The notes beneath the pieces are model-generated. The model was not told the DNA's origin and searched no databases. It saw only the letters and a program-made list of their open reading frames with translations. A stretch of DNA of 64,000 nucleotides from Cygnus atratus. Lineage: Eukaryota > Chordata > Aves > Anseriformes > Anatidae. The translations under genes and the position numbers were made by a program. Location: NCBI RefSeq assembly GCF_013377495.2, contig NC_066362.1, positions 100,932,129-100,996,128 on the forward strand, given 5' to 3'. Numbering within the stretch: the first letter of the stretch is position 1; each line of letters starts with the position of its first letter. Shown here one piece after another: positions 17,301 through 32,100 of the stretch.

Positions 17301-18821
17301 CAAATCTCTGTTCTTCTGTAACACACCATAAGAGAAGTGAGGAACTTGAGCAGAACATATATCTTTATTCAGGCTAGAGTTGGGGGAGGTGTATTGACTC
17401 TAGACTCTAAATTTCTTCCCATCTTATCTGTTTCATTGCAATTGTTTGGCTAAGCTGCAAAATGTGGCAGAACCAAGTCTGTACTTGCTGGTAATAAGGT
17501 AGGGGCAGACTTGGAGAAACTTGTCCTTCCTGAGGCTGTGTGGACCCTCAGGTCAGATTTGGTCTTGGAGTGTTGTCACTCACTGTGCATTTATGGATAT
17601 ATAAAAGAAATGTTGTTTCTCCTCTGCTTATACATAGGAATATCACAGTTACCTGGGAAAAATAGCAGTTGTGTTGTCTCTTCTTTGCAGGCAGGGGAAG
17701 GTGACACAAAGGTAGCAGGAAGGCTGTGTTCTAATGCCTGGCAATCAGATATGTGCCCCAAACCTCTGGTGGAGGCAGGCAGCTGCTGTGAATGAGAGAC
17801 TTGCCCTCATATTGCCACTGTCTTCTCACAAGGACAGGGTGACCTTCAGAGAAGTGAAGATCACTTCGGCATGGAAAGGCTGTCCCTAGATAGCTTAAAC
17901 ACAAGAACCATGTGTAAAAGAATACACAGTAGGCTGGTGGGCTCTGAATTTCAGAGAACAAAAGTAAATCTCTCCCTCTCCAAGAGACCAGCTATGTAGA
18001 TTTCCCTCTACCATCACTTGGTTACAGATTTCCCCATCCATGACTACCATAAAAGTGAATTTGGTAAAAGGTCAGTCCTTGGAATTAAAGCCAAAAGAGA
18101 ATTTTCCTAGGGAGGCTGGGCTAGATGTAACTATTTTTGACTTTCTTCTGAGACAGCCTTGGGAAAACCATCTGTCAGGTGAAACCGGTCACTCTGAATA
18201 AGATAAACTATTTTAAATATCAGGGAAGAGGATGTGGCTCACTATCCAAGGCAATACTCCCAAGAACATAGTCTCAGAGCCTAAATTTCTCCCCTGTTCC
18301 TGATAAATGAAAAAATATCCAAGGGACTGCTTGGGACTGCATCTAAGTGTCTAGACCAAAAAACATAATTGAAAGAAAAGTAGAATGTTAGAGGAAAGCT
18401 GCAGAATAGACAAAATCAAATTCTGTATACTTACTGAGGAAACCCCACAAGGACATTGAGTTAAAGCAGCATCTTATCTTTGAATGCAAAGGTTTTTGCA
18501 TCTATGAAATGAAGTGACGAGACATCTCTTTGCAGGAAACAGATCAAAATCTCCTCCAAATCTAAATATGGAATAGAGAGAGATGCTGCAGACAAGGGTT
18601 GAAGTCTCTGCTTTTAGTCCTGGTGGAGACACTGACAAAAGCGAGAGCTGGAATTCTCAGATCTGAGCTATGCAGAAATATGTGGAAAGTAGGTAGGGTT
18701 GAATTACCAGGAAAAAGAGCATACTTGAGAGATAACTTGTTTTCAAAGTGTAGAAAATGTGGCTCGCCTCTGCTGTATTTCTTGTCAGCCTGCTAACACT
18801 CCATAGTTCTTTAGTTTTAAA
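14357..18821. other. Intergenic, no gene seen
   Basis: No supported coding exon or transposon. There is a short (TG)n at 15603-15618 and several T-rich runs. ORFs of 60-107 codons are scattered on both strands without recognisable features. Confidence 0.5.
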
Positions 18822-18827
18822 TTTATT
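18822..18827 (-). other. CLCN1: Candidate CLCN1 poly(A) signal AATAAA
   Basis: The + strand reads TTTATT, i.e. AATAAA on the CLCN1 strand, about 910 bases after the stop codon. It is the first perfect AATAAA downstream of the stop that I found. Another lies at about 17365-17370. Confidence 0.4.
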
Positions 18828-19736
18828 TTAAGTTCTTGTATTTTAAGACTATAACTCTGTAAAAATTTTGAACAGTGCTTTAGAGAGACAAACACAGATA
18901 TTGAAATACAGGCACATACATGCTGTTTTACTCCTCTTCTTCCAACACAGAGGATGCTCCCACGTACAATTTAAAAATTACAGAGATAGGAAAGCAAAGA
19001 GTCTTTCCTCCCTTTCAGTGCTTTTCTTAAAGCTGTGGCTGAATTCAAGACATGAGATGTAGACCAAATATATTTCCTCCCACCTGTTTTTAGGGCTTGG
19101 TTCAGCTAAAGGACAGAGGAGAAGCTCCTAACTGCACTTCCACCCAGAAGAATCCCAGAGTAAAAATTAAGAAAGAGGAAGAATGTTCTTGATGGGAATG
19201 TTTTGGGAGTGCAAGGTAAGAGCTAGCCAAAAGGATCTGTGGCAACATGGACAGGATTGCAGACAGAAGCAGCAATATGCTTTTTGGCTGGAGGTCTGGT
19301 TGGCACTGGTGTATGCAGGTCAGGTGTGACTGGAAGGATAACACCAATGGAGAATGAGAAGAGCTGCTACTCCTCCACTTTTTACATAGCAGATTGACCC
19401 AGAGCATGCTGATTGTGTCCAGCAATATTCATGTCCTCTTATGATCCTTTGTGATGTAGTGTAGACACCTCACCTCAACTGAAAGCAGAGGCCTTAAACA
19501 TTATGAGCCTGCCCCTTAGCCACCTTGCAGTTCACATCTGACTCGTGTACACACCCATACAGTCCAATAACCCAACTGGTATTTGCACATAAAACAGCAA
19601 AAAATGGGCCAGTCCTGTGTTTCTTCCCCCAGCTGAATCAATCCTCTGTGGTTACCAAGAGCATCCAAAAGCTTCTGTTTGAGGAGCACGCACGAGAAGA
19701 CTGGCTCAACGGAAGATCATGATGGGCTCACAGCAG
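18828..19736 (-). other. CLCN1: Probable CLCN1 3' UTR
   Basis: Sequence between the CLCN1 stop codon and the candidate poly(A) signal. No conserved element recognised. Confidence 0.4.
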
Positions 19737-20135
19737 TTATAAATGGACATCTTCATCCTCATCTTCATCCTCATACAGATCAGTGGAGCGTAGGCTTATG
19801 TCCTTGAGGATGTCTGAGATGTCTTCAGCAACTGGTCCTGTCAGCTCCATCTCTTCCAAATCAGTATCAGTGGCATAATTGGAGTACAGGCCTTCCCCTT
19901 CATCATGCAAGTGAGAGGGTTGTGGGGAGTGTGAGTAGGGAGGTAGTGGGCTTTCTGTCCCCAAGTCTGCTGCATTCTGTGCAGCCACCATGCAGCTGTC
20001 TTGCTGGTTCCACGCCTGAGTGGCCTGGCTGATCTTCTCACTGCTGATTGAAGTCCGGTTTGTGTCACGGAAACTGGCAAGGGGAGGGCGGAGGCGAACT
20101 CCAGAGCGTGTAGAGCCCTCTATTGCCTTCTGAAG
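19737..20135 (-). CDS. CLCN1: CLCN1 exon 23 (last), end of CBS2 and acidic tail
   Basis: Acceptor CTAATAG; stop TAA at 19737-19739. It encodes LQKAIEGSTRSGVRLRPPLA (end of CBS2 plus the conserved SF motif), a divergent linker, then ISLRSTDLYEDEDEDEDVHL, matching the acidic LRSTD-type C-terminus of mammalian ClC-1. Confidence 0.95.
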   Translation of the reverse strand, partial: LQKAIEGSTRSGVRLRPPLASFRDTNRTSISSEKISQATQAWNQQDSCMVAAQNAADLGTESPLPPYSHSPQPSHLHDEGEGLYSNYATDTDLEEMELTGPVAEDISDILKDISLRSTDLYEDEDEDEDVHL

Positions 20136-23100
20136 CTATTAGAAGAGAAAAAGTTCAGAGAAAAATGGATGAGAGGGAGACTGACTCAGCCCTACACTGC
20201 ACAAGTTCATCAGCTCTCAGGAATAAAGGGCTTTAAAAATAGAGTCACATCTCCACCTGTGAGGCCTGAGGAGATCATCTTTTACACAGGTATTGTAATT
20301 TTTGTTCTGTGGTAAATAACAAATTCTGCACCACTGAGAGAGTAATAGCCACTCAGTTAAAAGCTCTAGTTTCAGGAAAAGGACAAACCATCTAACATGC
20401 CTGTAAACCCCTACTCCCTTCTCTGAAAGTCATCCATTCCACTACATGGCTTCCAAAGTGTTGGGGTTGTTTAGCTTGGAGAAAACGAGGCTCAGGGGAG
20501 ACCTTACCATGCTCTACAATTACCTTGAAGGAGGTCGTAGCAAGGTAGGGATTGGGCTCTTCTCCCAAGCACTAAGTGATAAGACAAGAGGAAAAGCCCT
20601 TAAGTTGCTCCAGAGGAGGTTTAAGTTGGATATTAGGAAAAATTTCTTCACTGAAAGGGTTGTAAAGTATTAGAACAGGCTGCCCAGGGAAGTGATTGAG
20701 TCACCATCCCTGGAGGTCTTCAAAAAACATGTAGAGCTTAGTGACATGGTTTAACAGCAGACTTGGCAGTGCTGGGTTAACGGTTGGACTAGTGATCTCT
20801 GAAGTTTTTTCCAACCTAAATGATTCTATGACTCAGAACTCAACTCTCAATTGAAAACATAGCGATCACAGTTATATATATTCCTAGCTGGATCCCCAAC
20901 CTGTAAGTGTTTCACAGTGATTCACAGGATGACTGCAGTTGATTAGGAGATGAGAGAATCTGTACTTACCTCTTCCAAAGCCAACACTCCCCTCAGCTTC
21001 CCCATACTGGTTATGTAGGCATGGCTGAGTCCCAGTAATGAAAACAATGTATGTGTCTAAGGAAAAACACACACACAAAAACATTTTAGAGACCTTGGAA
21101 ACTGGTAATGTGATATCTGGTGCTAGACCTGTGATTTAGAAATGGGAATCCCAAAGGTATACAATGCTGAAGTTACCCCAGTGAGAACTACTACTTCTAT
21201 TCCCCTTTTGTAGCTAGCAAATACTACCCTTTGGTCCTTCTGCTGAGCTGTGAGTTGGGAGTGTGTTCATGATGTAGAACACATTCTCTTCCTATCCTCC
21301 ATCTCCCTGTACATTTAAGGACTTGTGAAGATCCTTTTTCATTTTGGTGCTGGAAGGTGACTATCACATAGTAATATGCATTATCAGAACCTACTTAGGT
21401 TATTTATTCCAGTACTTTCCTTACCACCAGAAGCATTTTTTTAAATTTTTTTTCTTTTTTTTTCCGGAATACTTCCCGTCAAAACTTCAGCTTGTTGCTT
21501 TTACCCAGTGCAGTGGGAACACTGGAAATAAGTTACTCCCTTTCTCTTACAAAGACTTCTGAAAAAGACAGGTATCACACTACTATCAGTCTTCTGTTCT
21601 TCAGCCTAAATATACTCCATGCTTTCTGAAACTTTCAGCATTCTCAGTGCTCATCTGTGGAATATTTTTAACCTCCAATTTCTTTAAACTGAGCTGGACT
21701 CTACCTGTGGCCTTACATGAAGTGATTCTTTCAGAGCTGTTATTTGCCTTTTTCTTTAGCATCACATGAGATGCTGAATGTCATGTTCAAGTGTAAATTA
21801 AGGAAAATGTCAGTCTTCAGGCAGAAGACATTTTACCCTAGCATGAAAGAAAATCAGGCTGGTTAAATACAATTTGATCACGATAAGCTGTGCTATTCTT
21901 TCAATTTTCAGTATCGTTACACTTAGCTCTAACTATGCATACCTCAAGTAGCTTATTTATTTATTTATTATTTATTTATTCCTGCTTTTTTTGTGCATCC
22001 AGGTCAACTTATGTCTGTTATTTCAGAGTTTCTCTGAAAAAGAGCAAATTGCTCTTTTTAAAAACAGGTATGGAACCTTCTTCATTTGCACTCTTCAGGC
22101 ATCCTTTCCTGTAATCCCTAAACTCTCAAATGCGAGTATTTTTCAGATTGCTTCAGTCAGTCCTTTAGAAAACACCAAACTCATCTTAAGTATATGCTAG
22201 CCTGTTCTTATTTTGCTAAAGACTGGGATAATAGTAATTAATTTAATGCAAGGCACCTGGTGACAGTTCACATTAAATAAATATTGATTAAAAACTTGTA
22301 GTGTGCGCTTTTGCTTCAGTAGACCAGTTTCCCTTTCCATTTAGTGAAACCCCAATCCTCTCTTACTCCTGATATACCAATGTAATGATTGTTTTTCCTC
22401 CAGTCATTCTGCACTGACTCTAGAAGTCTTATCACAGAATACCTCAAGTTGGAAGCGGCCAGCAAGGATCAGAGTCCAACTGCTGGCTCCACACAGGAAT
22501 ACTTAGGAGTTAAGTCATTTGTCTGAGAGTGTTGTCCAAATACTTCTTGAACTCCAGCAAGCTTGGTGCCATGATCACTTCCCTGGGGAGCCTGTTCCAG
22601 TGCTCAGCCACCCTCTTGGTGAAAACCCTTTTCCTAATATCCAGGTTGAACCTCCCCTGTTGCAGCTTCATGTTGTTCCCTTGGGTCCTATCATTGGACA
22701 TCAGTATGACCTAGCTTCCTCTTTTCTTGTGCTTCAGGTCGATGAAGAGCCTATAATATAGGCTGGTTTGAAGAAACTTTTCTCACATGCTGAGGCAGAC
22801 TCTACACCCTGAGAGAAACACTGAGAAATGCAGGAGTGTTCATTCCAGTCTTGTGCACCAACAAACCAGGGTGTATTTCTCCAGCTAATGTTCCTAGCAT
22901 TATAGTAGCATATACTGCTTCTGTTAGTGTAATGTCTGGAAAATCCTAAGTTGTGTCCAAAAGCTATTTTAATAAATGTACTCAAACGTCGTAACCTCTA
23001 ACCTTTCATTTTCCAGGAGACTAGTATCACACAGATACTGTATCACACAGAAAGGTACGGGAACAAAATTACGCCTGTATCTGGATGTGGAAGTAGCTGG

Positions 23101-26100
23101 TGATAATTATAATTGGATGAGGAGAAAGTGAGTCAATTGGAGGTGAAGAAAAGGAGAAGAAATGTCATAGACTAGTCTTGTAATGATAGATGGGGTGGAG
23201 AAAAACAGACTATGCCTCAGAGAGAGTTCTGCACCCACCTTGTGCAGGGAAGTTCTCTCCACCAGTTGGAAAGGGGAAGGGTCTATGCAGCAGCAGTCAA
23301 AGCATACATCCTTGTTCAGCTCCTCCTGTTCCCAAGCATCTATCTGACACAGGAAAGAAGGAGAATCACTCTTACAGTAATTAGCAGTGTTGCTGGTTAT
23401 GTACCCAAATCAGGTCCATTTGCCTGTTAATCATTCTTCCACTCCATGTAGATTGTTCACCTGCTTTGCCCATTATATTACCCCTTTCATGTTTCCCACC
23501 CCTTCCTTGGCAGGTATCAAGTCCCTTTGTGAACAGACCAATTCCAGTACCTCTGAGGTTTTCTTGGAAGGTGAAGTATTGCTCTTTCCTGCTTAGAGAG
23601 AATGAACATCTTAGCTTTCCTTTCTGAGTTGACATTTCCATTGTCATTACAACATAATACTTCCTTTGCGCAAAGAATAAAGGAACAACATAGACCCATA
23701 GATTTAGGTGAGAAGGGAAATGCGGAGGTCTCTAGTCTAACACCCTGCTCACAACAGAGTTGACTTCAAAGCTAGATCAGATTACTCAGAGCCTTACTCA
23801 GTACATCTAGCAGAACAATCTCTTATTGTGTGAGACTTGCCCATTGTACAAGTCTCAGAAGAAGAAAATGGCTTTATCTTTGGCTTTATGTGGTAATTGC
23901 TGATGTTGTAAGAAAGAATTGCAAATGATAGGGAATGGGCAAAAGAAGCACTCACTTGACATTAATCCCATTCAGCATCCAGTCTTACCTCTTCTGGTGT
24001 CATTGTATCAATGAGTTCCACTGGCTCCTGTAGGAGAAAACACTGGTCAGGATAGATGAAGTACACAGTTTCACAGAGTACAGAAAGAAAAGATGTACAC
24101 AGCCTCCTTACCCATTGTGGTCCCCTTTTTATTCCAAATAATGATTTACTAAGTTATTAGGTTTTCTTCATACTAGTATATTAAAAGGTGCACTCTATAC
24201 TTCTTCCCTTGCCAAAGAACATTGGTGGAGCAATTCAGGTGCCTAAACACGGTCATGTAATACTGCTTTAGATGCTCTCAGACATCCCACATGGGGTCCA
24301 ACTACTGCCCTAGAGAGGATGGGTCTCCCATAGGCTCTATATGATATCCACCAACCCTGTACAGACATTTCAAATACATAAGGGCATCTAACAAGGCACA
24401 AGACAAAAGCATCTTTTCATTTTTAACTACCTAAAACTGTTTGCCAAATGGACTACAATTGCACTTTGTTCCAGGTTAGACAGAATTATGTTTACTTGGA
24501 AAAAGATGCCCAGTCTCAGTCATGATGGTAGCCTTGACACCTGAGCACAAATAGCTCATTAGCAAGATGCACACTCTTTTACAGTAATCACACGCTTTCT
24601 TCTTGGAGGGAGCTCCCCACTGACACTGTCAGAATTCAGGACCGTAAGTATGTACACACTTTGGCCAGACTCTGAATGGCTCTGTGTAGAAGGTTCTATT
24701 TCTATCACATCCCTTCTCTCTTCAGGGTATTGCTAGGCTTTCTGTATCCCTAACCTGGACATCACTCTCTCTTTCAAGTGGATGGTTGAAAGGGCACAAG
24801 AGCTGCTGGATCAGTTGCCTCAAATTCCGGAAATTGCCTGAAGGATAAAAACAAACGTGCATAAGAGACAAGAATGAATGAGAGACAAAAATACAAAGCA
24901 CCATGCCCATCTCCTTGCCCAAGGCAGGCTGGGAAATAGCACGAGGGACGTGTTAACTGTGAATGACAGGGTTCAGCCAGCCACAGTCTAGCATTCAGTT
25001 TGTAAAATAGTGGCTAGGACTTGCCAGAATAAACATTTCCATGCAATATCTTTTCCTCAAGGAGAGGACAGAAACCATTTACAAAATAGCCCTTGTGGAT
25101 GATAGTCATAGATCAGTGACCCTGAGGAAAAAACAGAAGCAAGACTACCAGGACAGTAAACAATCTGATACAAGGGAGAAACTGCTGTGAGTAGAGGTTT
25201 CTGCAATCTATAAGGAAAATGTGATTTAGAGGATGAGTATGAAAAGGAAATTTGAAAATTACTTCAAAGACTAAACATGTCAAAAGGACAGAATGTGACA
25301 GGTACAAAAGGGTGAGAAGTGTACGCTGGGCTAACAGTGTAATGGTTGAAATGAAAATGACTGCAGAGCTATTCTCCTAGGAAGGGCAGTCAGGAATTAG
25401 AAAAGGGGAGAAGATAGGGTTTGGTGCTATTGTGAAGTGAACAAGGCTGTGGAGGAAAATCAGTTGGAAAAAACAACAGTTCTGAGCCAAACTAAAAATG
25501 ATGGTAGGGAAAGCCTTTTGAAGTCACCCCTGCTATGTTTCCTCTCGTCACTCCTTGATCACTCAGCACTAGCTTCACTTAAAGGGTCTCACACAATGTC
25601 CTTGTTTTGATATGATTATTTTTATGATTTGGTAAGGAAGGTGAATGGCTGTTCCACCACTCTACTGCCATGGTAGCATAATACAGATTTTCCTATGCCT
25701 TAAAGGTTTGGTCATACATGAGTGGTGTTAAGAATCCAGAATGTGCTATATGCTATATTATATGTTAACCTTTGGGTGTCTAAAAGCATGAGCCAGAGCC
25801 CTATTCTCTGTATTTGTTCTCAAGATTTGGCTACACCACTGTGCTTACTCACTGTCTGCATATTTCAAGACACATAAAGGAAAACAAACAAACAGCAAAC
25901 AAACAAACACAAATAAAAAAGCCACCATCCTGTATCAAATGTACGTGATATAGGAATCATAAATGAGATATGAACACAGTCTTGGAAACATAGGTCATAA
26001 AGGTAGAGCAGCACAAAAAGAACACAATGCATCGGTATTTGTCCATCAAATTAATGTAGCTGAAACAAAGAGATGTGCATCCAAGGGAGGAGTTGTTCAG

Positions 26101-29100
26101 TTTTGGAGATGGTTGAGCAACTCCAAAAATAAATACAGCTGTTTAGCTCTCAGGCTTCTTTTCCCAGGAAGATTAATTCACAGGGTGAAGAGATCGGACC
26201 CTTCCATGCAGAACCTTCAGAAAAAGTCAAAGGAGATGTTATTGCAAATGATGGAGTTGGGAATACTGACAGAGAGAGAGCAGCCTGAGTGGACCTACTT
26301 TTGCCATGCTCTCTGGGGGATCACAAACAGAAGATAATTTCAGGTATGTTACACCGACGGTGAGGTGCATTTACAAAGTGCCTTTAATATAGGAAAAACA
26401 GAGAAAGCTGACAGACCAATTCCTTCTCTCAGTGTCTGGGAAGCCAGCACGTTGCACAGACACATACACACAGCAAGCTTTAAGGTTTCCATAATGTAGC
26501 TAAGATATGGCTGGGGCATGCCAGAAGTTACCATACCTGGGCGTTGCTGTGGCTCCAAAATTTCGTGTGTTTGTTTAACAGGACTTGTTGGGCCGTTGGG
26601 CTCCTCTGGGTAACTAGAAGTGGGAGTTGGTGGCAGGGGCAGCTGTTATTGAAAGGAGAGAAAATTAGATCCACCCTGTGTCATTTCTTTCTCAGCCTCT
26701 CCAAATGTCTTGCTGCTGCTTAAGCAGTCTTTATGAAGTCTCTTCTCTTCCCCCTCACCTCTGCCTTCTCATCTGTATCCTCATCCTCATCAACATAAGC
26801 AAAAGACTCATGCTTCAGCTTTGGCGGGGTTGCCCCTGATCCCTTACTGTGTCCATTGTAAGGTGCCTCAGCTAGCTTCTGCTGCATTTCTCTGTTGAGG
26901 CACCGTCGCCGTTCTGGGCTGATATGTCTCTGGAGGAGTGCCTGCAGTTCAGAGCGCTCCACAGACCCCAGTAGGATCATGGTCTCTGCATAACAGAATA
27001 GAGAAACAGTTAAACCCCCTCAAGGTTTTGAATGTCTCATGCTACATGCTGCCCCTTCCTCCTTCCAGTCTCTTCAAAATGCTCTGACTAGCCCTATCAT
27101 GAGCTATAAAGGAGGCACTGACCAGCCCTGTTAATTGCTGCTAATATGCTGTGAGGCTCTGGGAAGCTAACCATCAAGCTGTGCCACCTCTCAGCACCAC
27201 ATCAGGCTCTTTACTTATACATGATCCCTCCCCGTTGTCAAAGTCCCCCCACACCTCTTTTACCTGCTATATCTTCTTCTCTCCCCACACTCCAGCCTCC
27301 CTTGCTGACAAAGCTGAAACAACCTTCTGTCATACATGATACATAGTGGAAGATATTTAGGATTATTATTATTTTTTTTTTTTTATGTAGTAGGTCACAC
27401 TATCTTCTTCAAAGTGTATAATTTGAGAGCTAGTTTCTTTGATTCTGAGTTGAGACAGTGTTCAGGAAGGACTAGTTTCTCCACTTTGCTGACCTGGTGA
27501 GTCCACCAAAGGCAAAGTCTTAACAGTGGTGCTTTGGAGCAGAGTTTGCAAGTCTCGATATTTACAGTTGGAGGAGACGAACTTCACATCTTGAACCATA
27601 ATATCTTCAACAAAGACATTGTATTTGCTGTGAATTTATGGACAACAAAGTTTAGAGTTAGCATATTAAAAATGTCTAGCAGATAAATTCCTCAAAGAAA
27701 CACATAAAATGATCACTTCTTTAAAAAGTGTTCTCTATACAGTTGCTAAATAATCTTCTGTAAGAGTAACCAAGGAGGTCTTTGCAACAGGATCAACACA
27801 GATTAACTAGATTTTCATTACAGTTGTATTTCACTCCATTACTCCCCATGAAAAAATTACATGCCTTTCTATGCACATACATATATATGTTTTATATATA
27901 CATACCTATGTATATTATATATGCTATATAGAGAAACATGTATATGAATAACTGAACTTTGTTTTAAGCAAACTATCTAAATAAAATACTTCAAAAATTT
28001 TCGGAGAAAAAAATCCCAAACACCAAAACTTCCAAACTGAAGCAATTTGGTAATATTTACAGAAATTCAGTAATATTGCAGATGATTCAAACCTGTGCTT
28101 TCTGTGAAAAAAGAACTTTTTCTCCATTTTTGTGTATGAACCTTACTTTTACTACACCTCTTTTTTTTTTTTTCCTCACCCCAGGCCTATTCTGCTTTTT
28201 TATTTTCTTTGTAGCTCAGTCTCTCTGCCTCCTTTTCATGACCTTTTCTTCTGCCATGATCTCACTGTTATGTTTTACTTCTTCACCACTCCCTACACCC
28301 ACTTCAGTTTTTCTACTATACCTTATATGATTCCAGCCCAGGTCTGGCAGGTAAGGCAACTTCTTCACCTGGATGATGCTGTCATAGAGGCTGGGTTGCA
28401 GACTCTGGGCCACCATGTTGGCAAGAATGACAGCTACCATCATGGGCAGGATGTGAGAAATTTGACCTGTCAGCTCAAAGCAGATCACAGCAGTGGAGAC
28501 AGTGTGGCTGACTGCTCCTGTCAGAGCTGCTGCACCTTTCCCAGGTAGGGTAGACAAGGAATTGGGAGAGAAGAGGAAAGACTGTCATATAGAAACAGAA
28601 TATCAAGTCAGCCAGAAAAGATATGGAGATGGGACCAGGTGAAGAAAGAGAAAGACATAAAGACTCACCAATGACAGCATACCCTCCAGGTAAGATTTTG
28701 TAAACAATGCCATCAAAGAGGATCCCATCAGGAAAGAGTGATGCCATGATTTCCCCAATAAGACGTCCAAATGCAGCACCTGGAAAATATCACCAGCAAT
28801 TATGGAATTAACATATAAGGAGCACCCAGTCTGTGCTGTGCAGATATGCTGGGCAAGCACTGGAGTACTTTCTAACAGAAACAAAATCAAAACTTACATT
28901 AAAATAACACTAGGGATTAAAGAGTAGCTCTCCGTTACAAAATATGGAAGTTAAACTCCAAGGGGAAAAAAAAGTGCTAAGATAAGTAAATACAGTTGAA
29001 CCCTCATTCTTCCTTAGACACACCAAGTGTGAAGGTATTTGTGATTCCCAGCCAGGAGGAAAATTTTTTTAAAAGGCAGAGTACTTTGTGTCATGTCAGT

Positions 29101-32100
29101 TAAGATCACAGTTGGGGACCTTCATGTACTCATTCTATAAATGTCTAAACACTAAAATAATAGGCTTACAGAAAGGTTTAGGTGGGAAGGGACCTCTGGA
29201 GGTCTTTGATCTGACCCCTGCTCAAAACAGGGCTAATTTAAAAGTGAGAACAGGTCACCCAGGACCTTGGCCAGACCAGCTTTAAAAGTCTCTAGGGATG
29301 GTGATTCCCCAACCTCTTTCTGGAAACCTTAACCAGGGAAACATTTTTTTTCCCCTAAGTCTCTTAGAATTTCCCTTGTTACTTGTGCCTTTTACCTCCT
29401 GTTTACTATGTGCCTCTGAGAAGAGTCTTTCTATCCTCTGTATACGTTGCTGCATTAGATGGTGAATTAGATGGTGAAGCCTAGAGTCAGATTTCATCTT
29501 GGCCTTCTCTTCTACAAGTTGAATAATCACAATTTCTTCACGCTGGCCTTCATTTTGTGCTCCAGCTCCTCAGCAATCTCAGTGGCCCTACACTAGACTC
29601 ACTGCACTTTGTCAAAATTTCCTGCATAAGTGGACACAAAATAACGTAGTATTCCAGAATTGTCCCAAAAATACTGATTGCTGGGAAATAACCATTTTCT
29701 TTGTCTTGCTCTCTGGACTTTTCCTACTAAAGTCTTGCTTGTTGTTAGCCTTCATTACTGCAAGGGCATGCTACTGACAGGTTCAGTTGTTGCCTTCAAG
29801 AACCCAGAGGCTGTTAACATAGTTCATTTCATTTAATAGCTGTGAATATTAATGCTGAATGTCATGAGTTTGTGTTTCTTAGTCTTTTTTTTTTTTTGTC
29901 TTGGAATTAAAAACAGTTAAAAAACAATAAACCCCCATACGTCACCATGTCACCATACTCCAGTCAGAAGAAAGAGAAAAAGGATTAAGTGGTATTGCAG
30001 GTACTAATTTTGAGATTGTTTCTTCTCACTGGGCTTCAGGAGCAAAAGGAACAGCTATTACTAATTGTAGTATGAAAGTTTCTTTGTAGGTAGAAAGGCA
30101 GAGAAATGAGAAGGCCATGACATAGCATGCCTTCCCACAGCTTGGTTTCCCTTATGTAAAAGGACAAGAAAGTCCTCCTCAGCATTTGCATTTGAGGGCA
30201 TGGGAAAGGACCCCCCTCAGCAGAGGCTCGGAGACTGGTATATGAACTACTAACTGAGCTTGTCATAGGCAGTGATAAGCAGACTCCTCATCCTCTAGAA
30301 GAAGCCTGCCAGGTACCTATGCACTATCTCTCTCATCCTTTCCACCTGTCAGACCTATACACTACAACACAAAATTCAAACTCACCCAGAACAAAAACAG
30401 GCATGAAGCCTCCACAGGGGATTGGCATTGTAGTAGCAATGACAGACATCCAGAACTAGAACAGAGGTAGAGGATGCAGTTGTTAGTGAGCAGCGATAGC
30501 ATTTCCAGCAACCCCACTCTACTGCCAAGCTGGTGAATCCATAGTGAGATGAATTCTGGGGGATGTGGCAGTTCAGCCAGGAAGTGAGGGGTAAAGGGTC
30601 TGTGGGGTGTGAAGGGGAGCTGGAAGAACTCTGGCAACACACCAAAACTGATGTAAAAGACCTCTGGGTGACTGCTATGGTGACAGGGAAGCCAAATCAC
30701 CAAGAGAATGAACATGAGAATTCCTTTGCCATGGACCTCTGAAGGTGAGATTTCCTACTGCTTGTTTTTGTTTGTTTTTTTTTGTTTGTTTTGACGTTTT
30801 ATAATAAATAAATACATTTTATTTTTATTTTATAGAACAAGGTTTTCAAAATTTCATAGACTCAGAAAATTTTCACCGTGAGGGAACTCTAGAGGTCTCT
30901 CATTCAACTCCCTGCTTCCAGAAGGGCTAATTCCTAAGTTAGATCAGTTTTCTCAGGACCTTGTCCAATTGAATTCTGAACATTTTGAAGGATGGAGATT
31001 CCCCAGCTTTTCTGAGCAGTTGTGTCACTCCTGACTCACACTAAAGGGAGATTTTTTTCCTGAAGTCCACCTGCCATGTTTCACTTTTTATAGCTTGTGC
31101 TGTTGCCTCTTGTCCTCTCACTATGTTGGGCAAAACAATGAAAATCTGTCTTGATAGAATAGAATAATTTATTTGGAAGGGCCCTATAAAATCAAGTCCA
31201 ACTGCCTGAATAGTCTCAGGACTAACCAAAATTTAAAACACGTTAAAAGCATTATCCAGATGCCTCTTAAACTCTGACAGGCATGGGGTATCAAATACCT
31301 CACTAGGAAGCCTGTTCCAGTGTTTGAACACCCTAATGGTAAGGTAATTTTTCCTAATATCCAGTCCAAACCTCCCCGGCGCAGCTTTGTGTGGTTTCCT
31401 TACATTCTATCATCTGTTGAGAAGAGACCAACACCTTCCCCCTCTATTTCCCCTCCTCAGGAAGTTGCACAGAGCAATGAGGTCACCTCTTATCCTCCTT
31501 TTCTCCAAACTAGACAAACAAAGTGTCCTCAGCATAGGACATGACATCCAGCCCTTTTACCAGTTGGTTGCCCTCCTCTGCATGTATTCAAGTATCTTAA
31601 TATCATTTTTACATTGTGGAGCCCAGTACTGTACACAATATTCAAGGTGAGGCCACACCAATGCTAAATATCGATCACTTCTTTTGACTGGCCAGCCATG
31701 CTGTGTCAAATGCACCCTAAAATGTGGTTTGCCTTCTTGGCTGACAGTTAGTGCTGAGGCTGATCCAAATGCTGACTTAGACCAGCACATATAGTCTTCT
31801 TCTGGATGCAACAGCCTGAATGGGACTCAGGATAGATATACCATGTAGTCCATCCTCCTTTTATTCAAGTAAATGAGACCTTATCTGTTTGGTACACCAT
31901 AATCAGAATTACGACAGAAGCAGAACCCTCAGCTGCCTGTCAGAAATTTGATAAAGTGTTTTACTTTAGATGGAATCAGCTTTGTCAAACATTAATGCCC
32001 ATTTCTGATCTATTGAAATATTCAACTGATATTTCAAGGTGGCCTCAGCTCTTTTTGTTCTTAAGAAAAATCAGCATTTCTATGATATTTTTTATACACA

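Noticed and set aside
25963..26337. 124-codon + strand ORF in CLCN1 intron 18
   Set aside because: Composition looks random and no family is recognisable.
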